A stretch of DNA of 64,000 nt from Trichostrongylus colubriformis (taxonomy: Eukaryota > Nematoda > Chromadorea > Rhabditida > Trichostrongylidae), in contig OZ022257.1 of NCBI GenBank assembly GCA_963978905.1, positions 50,114,873 to 50,178,872 on the forward strand, given 5' to 3'. Below the pieces are notes generated by a model, which made no database searches, was not told where the DNA came from, and saw nothing but the letters and a program-made list of their open reading frames with translations. Of this stretch, positions 46,335 to 57,212 are shown one piece after another. How positions within the stretch are numbered: position 1 is the stretch's first letter; the number at the start of each line of letters is the position of its first letter. The position numbers and the translations under genes are program-made.

Positions 46335-47161
46335 CACCTTGAATTAATTTCGAATTTGGCTATAGTTTCTTATTTGAAAGCAGTTTCGATCGACATTGTT
46401 AATGGTAGAGTGTCTGATGAATAATATCATCAGTCACGATGATAAATACGGCTAAATGACCAAACATGGAGAACACCAACACGAATAAAACGACCGCGAC
46501 CACTTCGTAGATGTCTTCTGTAAAAATTGGAAGTATTTTATATATTACATTGTAAATAGTCTTAGTGGGTATGATGCATTGTTACATAGCGCCGCTCTCA
46601 CTTGCATCATCCAAGATCTCCGACCATTGCCCACCATCGCGACCGCTCTAGCATTTCATTCCTGCAGGTTGGCGAGTTGGTGCCAGATTGGTTTGGGGGT
46701 TTAAAAAATGCCGAGTGATGTGCTTAGGCTGGCCCTCGTTTTGGGGATGCCACTCTGATGAACTAGGTGTAGTGATTTCGAGAAAATAGGTCGCTCCTTT
46801 CCATTCAGAATTTTCAGACTACCTCTTCCGTTAAGCGGGGTCTGTGAGGTGTCGTGCTTGTGGCTCAGGCCCAGGTGTAAAATTGTACAAGCCGAAAAAA
46901 ATAAACAAATTGGCGTAAGACTCTTACTATCCTTACACCAATTCCCCCCCTCCCCCTGCCCCGCCGGCCGGCAGGCAGCAAGCCAGGCAATGCTGTTGAG
47001 GTTTCCCCACCAGACTCAAACCCCCGTCAAGGAATCCCTGATGATAGAGGTCGCATCTTGTGTTGTAAAGTATGGCACCGTATTCAGATTTGGAGGGGGT
47101 CGTACTTTTTCAAAATTTCCTACTCAAATCCTTGACACCCACTCACGCTTGAGGAGAACCC
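46335..47161. other. No supported gene; third GGTGCGGG-type repeat
   Basis: 46590-46765 carries GAGTTGGTGCCAGATTGGTT, CTTAGGCTGGC and flanking words of the 7963/25240 repeat at lower identity. The rest is unassigned. Confidence 0.4.
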
Positions 47162-47388
47162 GGGTGTGTTGCAAGTGTTCCGATTTCTTGAGGTCGGCAC
47201 CGAACTGGGTCACCGCCCTTCGCGAATTGTCCGAATGGTGGCGTGTCCTGCCGTCTGGGCTCTCCCAGATTTGCCTAAGCCTTTTTAGGGAGGAGCTTTA
47301 GCAGCGTGTTTTTACCTGTCTTTACCTGATTGCAATCCGCCGCGCAACCTGACCTGACCTCACAAATCGGAACACTTGCACTCCACCC
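47162..47388. mobile_element. Mutator-like MITE, 227 bp, perfect 10-bp duplication
   Basis: The ends are GGGTGTGTTGCAAGTGTTCC and the inverted GGAACACTTGCACTCCACCC. AGGAGAACCC lies on both sides (47152-47161 and 47389-47398). The interior differs from the other families. Confidence 0.92.
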
Positions 47389-47398
47389 AGGAGAACCC

Positions 47399-48095
47399 AT
47401 GCACCGTGTTAAGGTGGGTCGGTTGGTCGGCCCCCTAAAGATCATCAGTAGGTAATTAGGCTTTGTTCTAGATAGCAGTGATATGGATTATCGATTAATC
47501 GTTGACAACCTTTTTTGGCGATATTTTTGGATTGTTTGGAATACACACATAGAGCCACTCCTTCGCCGACAAATTCGGAGGCGTTGTTGGGGGGGGGGGG
47601 GGGGAGGCGGCCTTTGGAGAAAAAAAGGAGAAGGAGAAAGGGTCGTATTTTTCATGAACTTTCAGACGGAGATCGTATCGGAGGCTTTTTTGGGGAAAGA
47701 GTGTATTTTGGAATTTTTTTTCGATACCAAGTTCGATCCTGCTCTCTACCCATACGCTCTTCATACGGTTGGGCTCTTACCTTTAGTCACAATTTTTGGA
47801 ACAATGTTCCACGCGCACCACGTTGCGCTTTTATACGAGGCCATGCCCTACTGTGGCATTCCCAGGTGTCGAGGAAAATAGCGGCTTTAGAAAAACTCCC
47901 CCCTCTACGGCAACCAAATACGACCTCCTTCTTTTTTTTGACCTTTACATTATCAGTAACTGCTGTCAGATCGCATAGTTGCAATGTGTTTTACTCCTAT
48001 ATATCCTTTCCTGAGGGAAAAAAATTAATTTTAAATTTTGTCACACGGATATGCGGTGAAATACCCTTCTCTTCTCATCTGCTTATTGGAAATTA
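47399..48095. other. Poly-G tract and long accidental frames
   Basis: 17 consecutive G at about 47588-47604. Frames of 132 and 193 codons overlap here in different registers; both run through the G-tract and low-complexity K/R codons and look accidental. 47866-47962 is the second copy of the PGVEEN segment. Confidence 0.4.
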
Positions 48096-48269
48096 GGTCG
48101 CGGTCATACTCGCCGCCGGCACGCCGTCGCTGCGTTCACAGGCAGCCAGGGAGAGTGGCACTGGGAAGGTGCAGAGATGACGCAGGCAACGAGGCAGCTT
48201 GGCATAGGCGGAGACGCAGAGCAACGCAGCCACGCCCTGCCGCCGGCACCGAAAAGTACGACTGCGACA
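48096..48269. mobile_element. Harbinger-like MITE, CAGCCACGCC family, TTA duplication
   Basis: GGTCGCGGTCATACTCGCCG on the left, inverted GGCACCGAAAAGTACGACTG on the right, with TTA on both sides. The centre has GGCGGAGACGCAGAGCAACG. Confidence 0.8.
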
Positions 48270-48839
48270 TTAGGAATTTTAGTGCTTGTCGCTGAAAGCA
48301 CGATCCCTCCCCCCTCACCTCCTATGCGGTCATATACGACTCCCCTCTCGAGAAATCTTCGGCTTTCGGTGTACATCCGTGGAAGAAATGCGATGCCAAT
48401 AGTTCAAAGATGGCAACAGAAGCATTGCCTTGTTATTCAGCGGTGGTTCGGAACGTGAAGTAGAAACTGACTTTCTGAACGGTCATCTGAATCGAAGCCC
48501 TTCACATATTGTCGTGCATCTGTCAACAAAGATCCGATGACCATTCGAGATAGTTCTCGTCTGACTGACGATTTTTCACTACTAGCCAGGCCCCTCAGAC
48601 ATTGCTGAAAGAAGTAGTGTTTGATCGAATCCTTGAAAACTTTGAAGAATTCCTTGGAAATATAAAAATTTTATTCCCCCCCCCCATATTTCTGTACATA
48701 TAATCACATCTATGAGATCGACAATAGTTTAGCGTTTTGGCCTTTGCTTGATAATTGCTTTCATGGTGGGACTCTCAGTGCCACCTCCGTGAGATCTCAA
48801 AGGCTCTAACAAAATCTTGGCATTTTCAATCGATTGTTG

Positions 48840-49205
48840 AATGTAAAAGTAGGGGAGAGCTAGGTAGGTAGAGCAACAGTGGAGAAAGAGGGGGTTGTAA
48901 CGATCAAAATTCCGGTAATGACCCCTTCTCGACTAGTAATACTCATCGAGGACGAGTTTTCACGCCCTGTGCTTTAGTGAGGGTTGAGCAAATGCGGGGC
49001 CAGCCGTGGCTATTGTTCCGCCCACCACATCTACTCAACCGGCCGCATCGCTCTAGTGCAGCACGACATCTCCCTAATGAGGAGCTTGAAGCGCTCGTTT
49101 CAACAGGAGTCATAGCAGTTGTCTTCTTGAATTAGCGTTACTTACAAAGCATATGTCTTCTCGCTCCTGACCACCCCAGTTACCCCACCCAGTGCCTTTG
49201 AATGA
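48840..49205 (+). repeat. TGAAAGTAGGGG-family repeat, copy 5
   Basis: TGTAAAAGTAGGGGAGAGCT, CACCACATCTACTCAACCGG and GACATCTCCCTAATGAGGAG align with 12440-12890 at lower identity. Confidence 0.6.
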
Positions 49206-49325
49206 ATTAACTAGGATACTCTTGGCTTACTAGAAAAATTACTGGTAGTATGGGTTGACGGTTGAAAGTTTTCTGCGAGATTCAAGCTTAATCAACGTTC
49301 GGCCATGGTAATATCCACGCTCCGA

Positions 49326-49502
49326 AGAGCCTCATACTTTGCGACGCAGGCGCCAAGGCGTGGCTGCGTTTCTCTGCTTCTCCTCATGGACAACCCTGTC
49401 TGGCTGCCTGCATCGTCTTTGCACCCCCCCCCCCTCGTACCACTCTGCCTCGCTGTCTGTGAATACAGCCGCGCTTCGCCAGCGCAAAGTGTAAACGCGA
49501 CC
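49326..49502. mobile_element. Harbinger-like MITE, CAGCCACGCC family, degraded
   Basis: GCCTCATACTTTGCGACGCA and GGCGTGGCTGCG on the left, CGCAAAGTGTAAACGCGACC then TTA on the right. An 11-base C-tract in the middle. Confidence 0.6.
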
Positions 49503-50063
49503 TTATGCTATTATCACAGCATTTTGTTTATCGGTTGCTGCTTATGTTATAGATCCGTCCGTTGAAATTTAAATTCGGAACAAAATTCACCACAAGTTCG
49601 ACCAGATGGTTGCAGTGTGGTGTGCTACATTTCAAAGCAGCTCGTATTGATCCTTTTGTCGCAATGGTTTCGACATTACATTGATAAGATAGCTTAAAAC
49701 ATTAAAGTTTACAGAAAAATAATCGGTCTGCCATAGATATTTCCGTCTGTCTTGCTGAGCTGGTGTGCGTTTCTCCTCTTCAAAATGACACCAAAGCAGC
49801 TTGAAAAAATTTGATCATATCCTTCACCACTCACACCCACCTTAAAGGCAGCATTAGGGGAAATTCGAACGAAGTGTAAGAGAAGTAAACGAATATGGAA
49901 GTCGAGATGCCTAGTGACAGGACAGTGGAGAAAACGGATAAAATGGCAAAAAACGCGTGAAATAGACCCACTTCCCAGCGTTGATTCTTGACGCGGACGT
50001 CGTTTCGTCAAGAAGCGGGTAGTCTGGACTAGCTTTCCACTGGCATGCTGCCAAGTAAACACA

Positions 50064-50916
50064 ATGGAATGTTTGGAAATACAACAACATCTATTCTCTG
50101 GAGTAAACTTCAAGCTAAAACTGCGAAAGCGCGCCGCAAAACCTTCGATCCTGCCGCATTTCCTTGGCCGCTCCCACCCTAGTCAAACGGGAATTACCGT
50201 CATGCGGAGGCGGGGTCGGTCATCCAAAGGCGTCAGGGATTATCCGTTGCGCCGTTTCTACAGCTCGGAGGCGCGCTTTTCTATCGGGATGTCGTCACGG
50301 ATAGCCTTCTTAGACCTATTATTCTCATGTAAGTGACTTATTTTAGGGATTTCTTATGAACCACATCACCCCTAATGCTGTCTTCAAAAAACGGCCCAGT
50401 TTTTAATTTGCGTGTTTAAGGTAAATATGGATACTGAAAGTAAGTGTAGAACTTTAGGAAAAAGATGTGTGGCATATTTCTCTGTGAAAGAAGGAACTTC
50501 AACACTTTGACAAGTCTTCGCGCTGGACTGCAGATCCACTCTTGTTTCCGCTTGCTATGATACAAGAATTGGTGAACACAAAGGTAATGTTCACAGTTCG
50601 CGATTCAGGCGAGCAGGCGATTCAGGCGATTAAGGCGTAAAGGATAAGATACGTCTAGATCATGTGAATGATGCACCTGAATAGAGTGAAAAGCGCGAAT
50701 CGTTGATTCTGAACAATGCCCCAGAAGACACGTTTGAATGGAGGTGGAGCCATGACGCGAAGGCGGGCTACCATTCGCTACAGTGCGCAGCGTATTGTCT
50801 TCATAATCCGGTTATCCTTTCCTCAATCTATCATTTATCCTATATATGCTATCAAAGGATCAAGACCAGTCTCTACAAAAAGTGACCTCATAGCGATTAT
50901 GAAATACGCAGCATAA
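50064..50916 (+). CDS. Candidate three-exon gene, 168 aa
   Basis: Exon 1 is 50064-50328 (ATG in ACACAATGG), donor T|GTAAGT. Exon 2 is 50534-50583, with a GGACTGCAG acceptor and an AAG|GTAATG donor. Exon 3 is 50725-50916, with an AATGCCCCAG acceptor, to TAA. Phases agree at both junctions (1, then 0). Exon 1 is GC-rich in third positions and basic (RKRAAKPSILPHFLGRSH, MRRRGRSSKGVRDYPLRRFY). Exon 3 has another basic patch (GAMTRRRATIRYSAQRIVFI). No domain recognised. Intron 2 is almost entirely a small inverted-repeat element (50590-50713). The minus strand is open across the first 50 bases too, so orientation needs transcript proof. Confidence 0.3.
50590..50713. mobile_element. Small inverted-repeat element (AGGCGATT family) within an intron
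   Basis: The left end is GTTCACAGTTCGCGATTCAG, then tandem GCAGGCGATTCAGGCGATTA; the right end is GCGCGAATCGTTGATTCTGA, inverted. AAT flanks both ends. Related units lie at 55184-55320 and 63555-63990. Confidence 0.6.
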
Positions 50917-51052
50917 AGGAACGGCAGAGGACCTATCCAAGTGAAAGTAATGCAATGCGAAGAATAAAGGATAAAATTTGAGGAGTTAATGAATTCCTTG
51001 TTAGAATCTGCTAACTCGGAAGGACGAAAGGCTTGGTTGGTCAGGGCAGGCG

Positions 51053-51293
51053 GGGTGTGTACCCTTATGTCAGGATTTCGCATCGTTGTATGTCGCAAGC
51101 GAAGCAGTGCAGACAAGCTGAAGACGCCATGTTGTTGGGTCCCGAAGCGATTATAAGTCGACTGTGTTATCGCATCCCTAGCATTACCGCGTAATCGTTC
51201 TAAGACCCAACTACCGCGACGAGCATAGCTCGCACACACTGCATCGCACGCCGCTCGTCGTCGTGCGAAATCCTGACATAAGGGTACACACCC
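51053..51293. mobile_element. Mutator-like MITE, 241 bp, perfect 9-bp duplication
   Basis: GGGTGTGTACCCTTATGTCA and the inverted TGACATAAGGGTACACACCC, with GGGCAGGCG on both sides (51044-51052 and 51294-51302). The centre holds AAGACGCCATGTTGTTGGGT and TAAGACCCAACTACCGCGAC. It is inserted at the edge of a GGTGCGGG-type repeat fragment. Sister copies: 55506 and half-copy 60075. Confidence 0.95.
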
Positions 51294-52074
51294 GGGCAGG
51301 CGTTGATGCGAAATTTGGTCCTCGCACCATGAGAGTGAGAGTGCGCGCCAACTGCCACTTTACCACCCCTGCCCAGTAGTGTGACAAAACATAGAAAATC
51401 TTATTTATACATTTTATAAGTGATTACCCCGCGGACTCACGGAAACTCGATCTACTACATTCAGGCGATTGATTATCAAAGTACTTTACATGGCGCATCC
51501 CAGACGGATCAACTGAATGACTGAACCGGCCACTATTCCCTAGTATTTTCCGATGGACTAATTTAAAGAATGGTTGATCAAAGTTTTATCTGCCACATAT
51601 CGCTGGACGTTGTTTTGGCGCCGATTCTCACCTCTGTAGCGTTACGCGGGATTATTTGCCCAACAAAATCGATTTGATGTACACGACGAGTTTGTAGATC
51701 CACATTTACAATTACCATACACCATTTGAAGCTATCCTGTAATTCAAGTAACCAATTGAATGTAAAAAGATGTTTACATAAGGAACGTGGCATTAATTTC
51801 GGTTTTTAAGGGTATTGGTCGGAATTGTGGGAAAGCATGCAGTTCTGCAGATGGGACTATGCGAACGTGAACAGGATAAGGCGGATGAGGGCGTAGTGGT
51901 GACAAAGTAAAGGATGGCCAGTAATGTGCATTACTATTCAGCAAAACTGGATGTGATGTGCATTTTTCATTATTGTTAGTATAACTACAAGTAATGACCA
52001 AATAAGGCGATTTGTGATGCGCTCTGGGCGAAAGACGAGCTTGGTGCAAGAAACAAGACTCTGTGCCAGCCTTA
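51294..52074. other. SINE-like fragment, otherwise unassigned
   Basis: 51300-51365 is a minus-strand piece of the GGTGCGGG repeat (CTCGCACCATGAGAGTGAGA). The remainder shows no exon; a 91-codon minus frame at 51774 has no support. Confidence 0.4.
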
Positions 52075-52206
52075 GGTCGCCGTCACACATCGCGATCTCG
52101 AGATTCGTCGCACTTTCGCACGCGACACTGTGACTGAGATCTTGTATTGCCGCATCTTCACGTGCGTTGCCAGGACACCGTAGAATCGCGAAATTCGACG
52201 GCGGCC
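52075..52206. mobile_element. Harbinger-like MITE, GTCGCC family, TTA duplication
   Basis: GGTCGCCGTCACACATCGCG on the left, AATTCGACGGCGGCC on the right, TTA on both sides (52072-52074 and 52207-52209). This copy gives the clearest duplication for the family. Confidence 0.8.
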
Positions 52207-52209
52207 TTA

Positions 52210-53470
52210 TAACTCCTTCTAGGCAGGCCACGCTTCCAAGCGTGCCCATTGTGTGCTGAGTATAGCCGTTACATCTCGCAGATACGAGTGTCTTTAGTCA
52301 ATATGCAAATGGTGGGGCGCGCTGGGAAATAGGCCCATTTCCAAAGCTAAAGAACAACAAGAGGCTAATTTCTTTTATTTTTTGCTGCTTTTTTTCGTTT
52401 TCTTTCTCTCTGCAATATTTATTGTGTACTTCTATGTGCTTCACTTTCAACTGTTCACTGAGAAAGTATTTTCACTGCTTTTTAAAGTAGCAAGTTGTGG
52501 TCTGCAAGGTGTAAAGGGATTTCGCGTTCAGAATTGGATACAATGAAAAATGACCCGAATACTAAAAGAGTGGCTCCGAGCGCCAGGTGTAGGGAATGGG
52601 TAATAAGCGCATCATGTGTGGCAATGAGGGTCATGGATTTAATTTTTTTTTTTGTTTTGGAAACAATTTCCCTGATTAGTTTGCCCATTGATAGTTTCAA
52701 ATTTTCATACCTACAAATGCAAAAAAAATAAAGCCTACCTGATCTACTCTTTTGACATCTTCTGGAATTCGATAATGGCGTTCGCTATAGCAGGAAATGG
52801 ATTTTGTGTCAGGAACACTCAAAATGCTCGCAGTTTGCGGGCAGGTGATCCTGTCAATAAACGCTTTTTCTTCAAGAAATTCCCAGTATATCATACCATG
52901 AATAAGACGCTTTCTTTTAACATAGTTATACCGTGAACAAGATGCTTAAGAGGATATGAGAAGAGATTTAATAATAAACACATCTTGAACAGGATATGAG
53001 ATAGTAAGACATGCCAAACTACTTCATTTTCGTTACTATCATCCTTACTTCCATACTCCATCTCTCTGCTCCATTCGGGTCGCCAGCAGAGAAAGGGTGT
53101 TAGGGTGTTTTTGCCACGCCCCTGACATGCAAAGGGGCGGAGGCGACACATCTTTCAATGCTCTCCTGTGCTTGTCAGCGAGGTGGGAGGAAAGAGTGGA
53201 GGGGGGGGGGGTGGTTGTTAATGTGAAACAGTAACATGTTTTTACATGAATTTTGGACAATAATGTTTGCTTCACAGGATCATACATGTACATATATTTT
53301 TGACAACAAAATCGCGTCTCTCATGTAAAGGCATAGTGTTATTCCACGTTTAATAGATGCCCCCCCCCCACAACCTTCACTGTTACCTCGCCAGATTGCA
53401 GTTCGGGCCACTTGTTTTTGAAAAAGACGTTTTTCGTTTCATTACTGCTATACATCGTCTTGGAAGTGTT
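52210..53470. other. Unassigned; one weak minus-strand exon candidate
   Basis: On the minus strand near 52860-52718, TTTATTGACAG is followed by a frame containing SVPDTKSISCYSERHYRIPE and DVKRVDQ, then CAG|GTAGGC. This exon-like unit has good borders but no partner. G- and C-tracts lie at 53199-53211 and 53359-53369. Confidence 0.25.
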
Positions 53471-53805
53471 TTAGAGAAACCGTTTGGGGTAACCAGGATC
53501 GGAAAACTGGAAGGCCAATTTCATTAAATGATTGGGCTTAAATCAAAGATGTAATCCGTGACGAAATTCTGTGCTGAATGCCTTACTTTGGATCGATATT
53601 GTCGCCACGCCTGCGTTCCGGCACGGTGGGTACCGTCGGCAAAGCGACCGTAGAAGGCGATGTATGTAATGATGCAGAGAGCGCAAAAACAGTCAGCATT
53701 GCCCCTAACGGTGTCTCCAAACGAAAAGTAAAATGAAGCCAAGAAATGGGTGAGGAAGATGGCAAACCGTGAAAGTAGCGAACTGTAGGCACACCAGAGA
53801 GCCAT
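53471..53805 (-). CDS. Candidate two-exon membrane protein, 84 aa
   Basis: Exon 1 is 53805-53587 on the minus strand and exon 2 53506-53471. The ATG sits in ACCATGG. Exon 1 is 219 nt, ends AAA|GTAAGG in phase 0 and has C/G/T-ending codons throughout, unlike the AT-rich flanks. The 80-bp intron ends TTGGCCTTCCAG. Exon 2 adds FSDPGYPKRFL and a stop. Residues 9-30 (SLLSRFAIFLTHFLASFYFS) and about 40-52 (CFCALCIITYIAFYG) are hydrophobic, so one or two membrane spans are likely. The C-terminus is basic. Just upstream lies the inverted repeat TCAGGTGA...TCACCTGA (53808-53833). The family is not recognised, but borders, phase and codon use make it one of the better unnamed candidates here. Confidence 0.4.
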
Positions 53806-53833
53806 GGTCAGGTGAAATGAACATCACCTGATT

Positions 53834-55183
53834 GGATACTGGAACCTAGCGTGATAAGATGGATAAGGTGATTTGCGTGTTTTGTTGGAAGCGCGATTTT
53901 GATATGAAAAGGTAAAGTTTTTGGTTGTCTAATCTCTTTGGTGTGCTCACCATTTTCAATAGCCACTCATTTTATTAGGAAAGATCTCAGCTTACAGGCG
54001 AGATAGTTGCTTGCTGTGCGTGACCGTGCCACCTCACAGATCCACGTGCCTCTGATCGATGTGTCAGCGATGTTGCGTGCTGGGAAAACACGTCTGCTAA
54101 AGAAGTTAACGGTGAGAATCAAGGTCCTACTGCTGTGTCTTCTGACTGTTTCGTCTCATTCTTTCTTGCTGGCTTTTCTATAATTTCCAGCGGTTCATGG
54201 AGCAATTGTTCTTCCCACTTTACATCAATTTTTTCGAGTCGAATAAATCAATTACCTCTTTCTATGCAATAGCTTTAATCAAGGCAAGGTGCGTAACAAT
54301 TTTTTTCACGCAAAAATGCTTCGCATATACATTCAGAGTTATACGAAAAATTGGGAAAGATCAGTGGAAAACCTTCTCGAAAGCCCTGTTTGCCATGCAT
54401 TACGAACTCGTGGGCGGGGCTGAACGGGAGCTAGGCATATACCGCTTACGGGTATGGCCAAATATAAAGTGGCGCGTTGTAGGACGTAGGTGAGAGGCGT
54501 CAAACTTAATATTGCAACGCAGTAAGCGAAAAATTACCTGTATACGTTTGCAACCTGTAATTTCCCTAGATAATTTGTTCCACGTGTCATAATCTGTATC
54601 TTATCCGTCACTAGCACGACAGAAGTTTGAACCACTTGCTACTTTTTTATTTTTCGCATTTCAGTCGAAACAATCGTAAAATGGTTGTGATTCTTCTAGT
54701 TGTCGTGAAGTATTCACAGCATTGATCCTTTTCTATTGTAACAATATTACTATAACATTATCACTGCGCATGTTCATGCCCGATTCGTCGAGCAGTCCTT
54801 GAATAACCGCTCAGGCTGCACCTTTGTTGTACAGCTACATGGTGCACCCTCACGGTATTGTACCTGCTCAGAAATAACCTATCCCACCAAAGCAAAACAC
54901 ACCAGGCTTCAGACGAGCGAATTTCCATTGTGGAAACTGCCTTCATCATCGAAATGGCTGTTGTTCAGAATCATCTTCCCTTATTGCAAATTTCCCCCTT
55001 CATATAAGTGCCACGTCGGGAGTTTGTTCGCCAAAGGCCAGGTATGATTTGTATGGAAGGGCATCGTCAAGATGCACCCTGAGCAATTATCAAAGGACCT
55101 ACTTGCCCCAAGAAAGTAAGCCACTAGTCTGATTATCACGTGATGTGCCTTTAACGCCTGCTTTTGCGTTTATGTTCCCTTCA
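53834..55183. other. No supported gene
   Basis: A plus-strand frame at 54197-54493 (98 codons) and shorter ones have no splice or domain support. An isolated GTGCCTTTAA near 55145 resembles one end of the TTAA element at 18216. Confidence 0.4.
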
Positions 55184-55320
55184 GAGTTCACGAGTCAGGC
55201 GATCGCGCGATTGGGAGGAGAGGATAAAATATGTATTGGTTTAATGAATGCTTCTGCCTGAATTGCGTGATCGATAATGAATCGTCTGATCGCCTGAATC
55301 GCGAACTCCGAACACGCCTA
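55184..55320. mobile_element. AGGCGATT-family inverted-repeat element
   Basis: GAGTTCACGAGTCAGGCGATC on the left and GATCGCCTGAATCGCGAACTC on the right are inverted, with GATAATGAATCGTCT between. Confidence 0.65.
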
Positions 55321-55505
55321 ACCGCTCCATGGATCGGTATGTGCCAAAAAAGTCACTTTGCTCACGGCTCACATCCGCCAAGTATACAACGCAAAGCGTC
55401 ACGAAAGAGGTAAAGGCTCCGGGACAAAATATTCCTGAAGTGTTCCTTTAGGAGCAGGAGCAAGCTGTGGTTCACTACTTTCACAACATGAAGATATGAA
55501 GCCCT

Positions 55506-55744
55506 GGGTGTGTACCCTTAAGTCAGGATTTCGCACCGCGGCATGTGGTAAGCAAAGCAGTGCGGACGAGCTAAAGGCGCCATGCTGTTGGGTCTCGAAG
55601 CTATTACAAGCCGATGGCGTATCGCGCCCCTAGCATTAGGGTGTAGTCGTCCTAAGACCCAACTACCGCGACGCGCATAGCTTGCACACAATGCGTCGCA
55701 CACCGATCCTGGTCTTGCAAAATCCTGACGTAAGGGTACCACCC
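55506..55744. mobile_element. Mutator-like MITE, 239 bp, nested in R8
   Basis: GGGTGTGTACCCTTAAGTCA and inverted TGACGTAAGGGTACCACCC. The flanks TGAAGCCCT and TGAAGCCTC match at 7 of 9. Sister of 51053. R8 copy A lacks it. Confidence 0.88.
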
Positions 55745-56049
55745 TGAAGCCTCTAGTCCACAGTCGAGCTTTAGAGCACCCACGGCGTCAAGGTCCGCCT
55801 AAATCAGCAGAGTCAGCTTTCGTGGTGGGCCTTTTGTAGGATGTTTCCTGAGGGCTGATCCTTCGGTTTATGGAAGTCATGGCACTCTGACTGCTCGGAC
55901 AGCGCTGCTATGATCCGAAGTATCAGTTTTTATGCCTCAAGCCCGCCTCCAAAGGGCTTTCAGCGGTAATGGCACGTTCTGGTTCTTGGACACGGAGGGC
56001 GTGGAGAACCGGGAAAAACGGATTGTTTAAGGACGGCATTCAATATGAA

Positions 56050-56490
56050 TACCTTAAAGGAATCTTCCACGGAAAATGAGTTTTTGTGTTACCCATATAT
56101 TTATGTTGTATTTGCCTAAACTTGGCCTCATGCAAAAATTCACGCGAAAAAATGTGAATCTGGCTGAGATACAGCACCACAAAGTGCGGTCCCAGTGGGC
56201 GGGGCCTCCGTGTAAAAGCCTCGTCCCGTCTTCCGCCGCCGTTGGGAACGGAGAGTGGGACTGTTTACGTAACCTTCTGTTCCTACAATGCGTCTCAGAC
56301 CACGGCGGACGCGGTACGAGGCTTTTACACGGAGGCCCCGCCCACTGGGACCGCACTTTGTGGTGCTGTATCTCAGCCAGATTCACATTTTTTCGCGTGA
56401 AATTTTGCATGAGGCCAACATTAGGCAAATACAACATAAATATATGGGTAACACAAAAACTCATTTTCCGTGGACGATTCCTTTAAGGTA
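56050..56490. mobile_element. Foldback element copy 3, nested in R8
   Basis: The best-preserved copy. The arms of about 180 bp are nearly identical, so both strands translate into the same accidental peptide (MSFCVTHIFMLYLP). The ends AAGGAATCTTCCACGG and CCGTGGACGATTCCTT have TA-like flanks; R8 copy A has the uninterrupted CCTTAGGT at the site. Confidence 0.85.
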
Positions 56491-57030
56491 CCCAAAGTGA
56501 ACAGATCTTAGCAAGGTAGTGAACGTGGTGGTGTAACCGTTTCTTCCGAAAACAACAATTTATTAAAGTTGTACGTAACTAATCTGTTAACTACATATGA
56601 ACTATAACACTACTATATTAACTTCTACTCCAGCATTTCATCGACGTGCGACATAGCAGCAATGGAGAAAAGAAAGGATGTGAAGTAGAGATAGCATGAA
56701 GGCAACTAGTAGGTGCGCTGATTTCGGCCCTGAAAGTAATCTTCTGTGTGGAACAATCTGTAAGGGAAGACAAAAAAAATTGCTACAGACAGATGGCTTC
56801 TTACTCTTATTCAAGTTCACCGTTTACTCAGATGCATCACATATCGCCTATTTTGAATTTGAGTTTCATTTCATAGTAGTTGAGTGAGTGAGATGAGTGT
56901 GCTATACTGGTAAGGGAAAGGGGGATATGAATGGAACTGGCCATGGCTGACGCAGTCATTTTGTTCTTGATCATTGCTGAACAATGAGATGCCTTCACAT
57001 GGTAAGGTAGCAACAACGATATGTCATATA

Positions 57031-57193
57031 CAGTCCATTTCGGAGCGCCTGATAGGGCGTGGCCTACGGACTTTGGTGAGAGTGTGTCAAACTCTCTTAC
57101 TTCGCCACACACTCTCACTCTTGCCACGCACTCTCACTCCCACCACTCGCCCATGTCCGTAGGCCACGCCCTGCCAGGCGCTCTGAAATTGAG
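57031..57193. mobile_element. TA-flanked MITE, CAGTCC family, copy 2
   Basis: CAGTCCATTTCGGAGCGCCT on the left and AGGCGCTCTGAAATTGAG on the right, TA on both sides, about 80% identical to 34860-35024. Confidence 0.82.
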
Positions 57194-57212
57194 TACACAT
57201 GTATAAGACCTT

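Larger units (their letters stand above)
55335..56550 (+). repeat. Repeat R8 copy B, carrying two nested elements
   Basis: Colinear with copy A at 25880-27365 when 55506-55744 and about 56054-56490 are removed. CAAGCTGTGGTTCACTAC, TGCTCGGACAGCGCTGCTAT, GCACGTTCTGGTTCTTGG and AAAGTGAACAGATCTTAGCA match copy A. Confidence 0.7.

Noticed and set aside
46849..47301. 150-codon plus-strand frame
   Set aside because: Its last third is the MITE at 47162-47388; the remaining part has a C-rich low-complexity stretch and no start codon.
47515..48096. 193-codon plus-strand frame, the longest in the window
   Set aside because: It starts without an ATG, runs through a 17-base G-tract and K/R low complexity, and a neighbouring frame is equally open. 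No domain or splice support.
49709..50113. 134-codon minus-strand frame with fair codon use
   Set aside because: No ATG at a sensible place and no splice partner. It overlaps the start of the plus-strand candidate at 50064, and frames of this size are expected by chance in 64 kb.
56054..56486. 136-codon frames on both strands giving the same peptide
   Set aside because: This is the two arms of a foldback element read on opposite strands, not a gene family.
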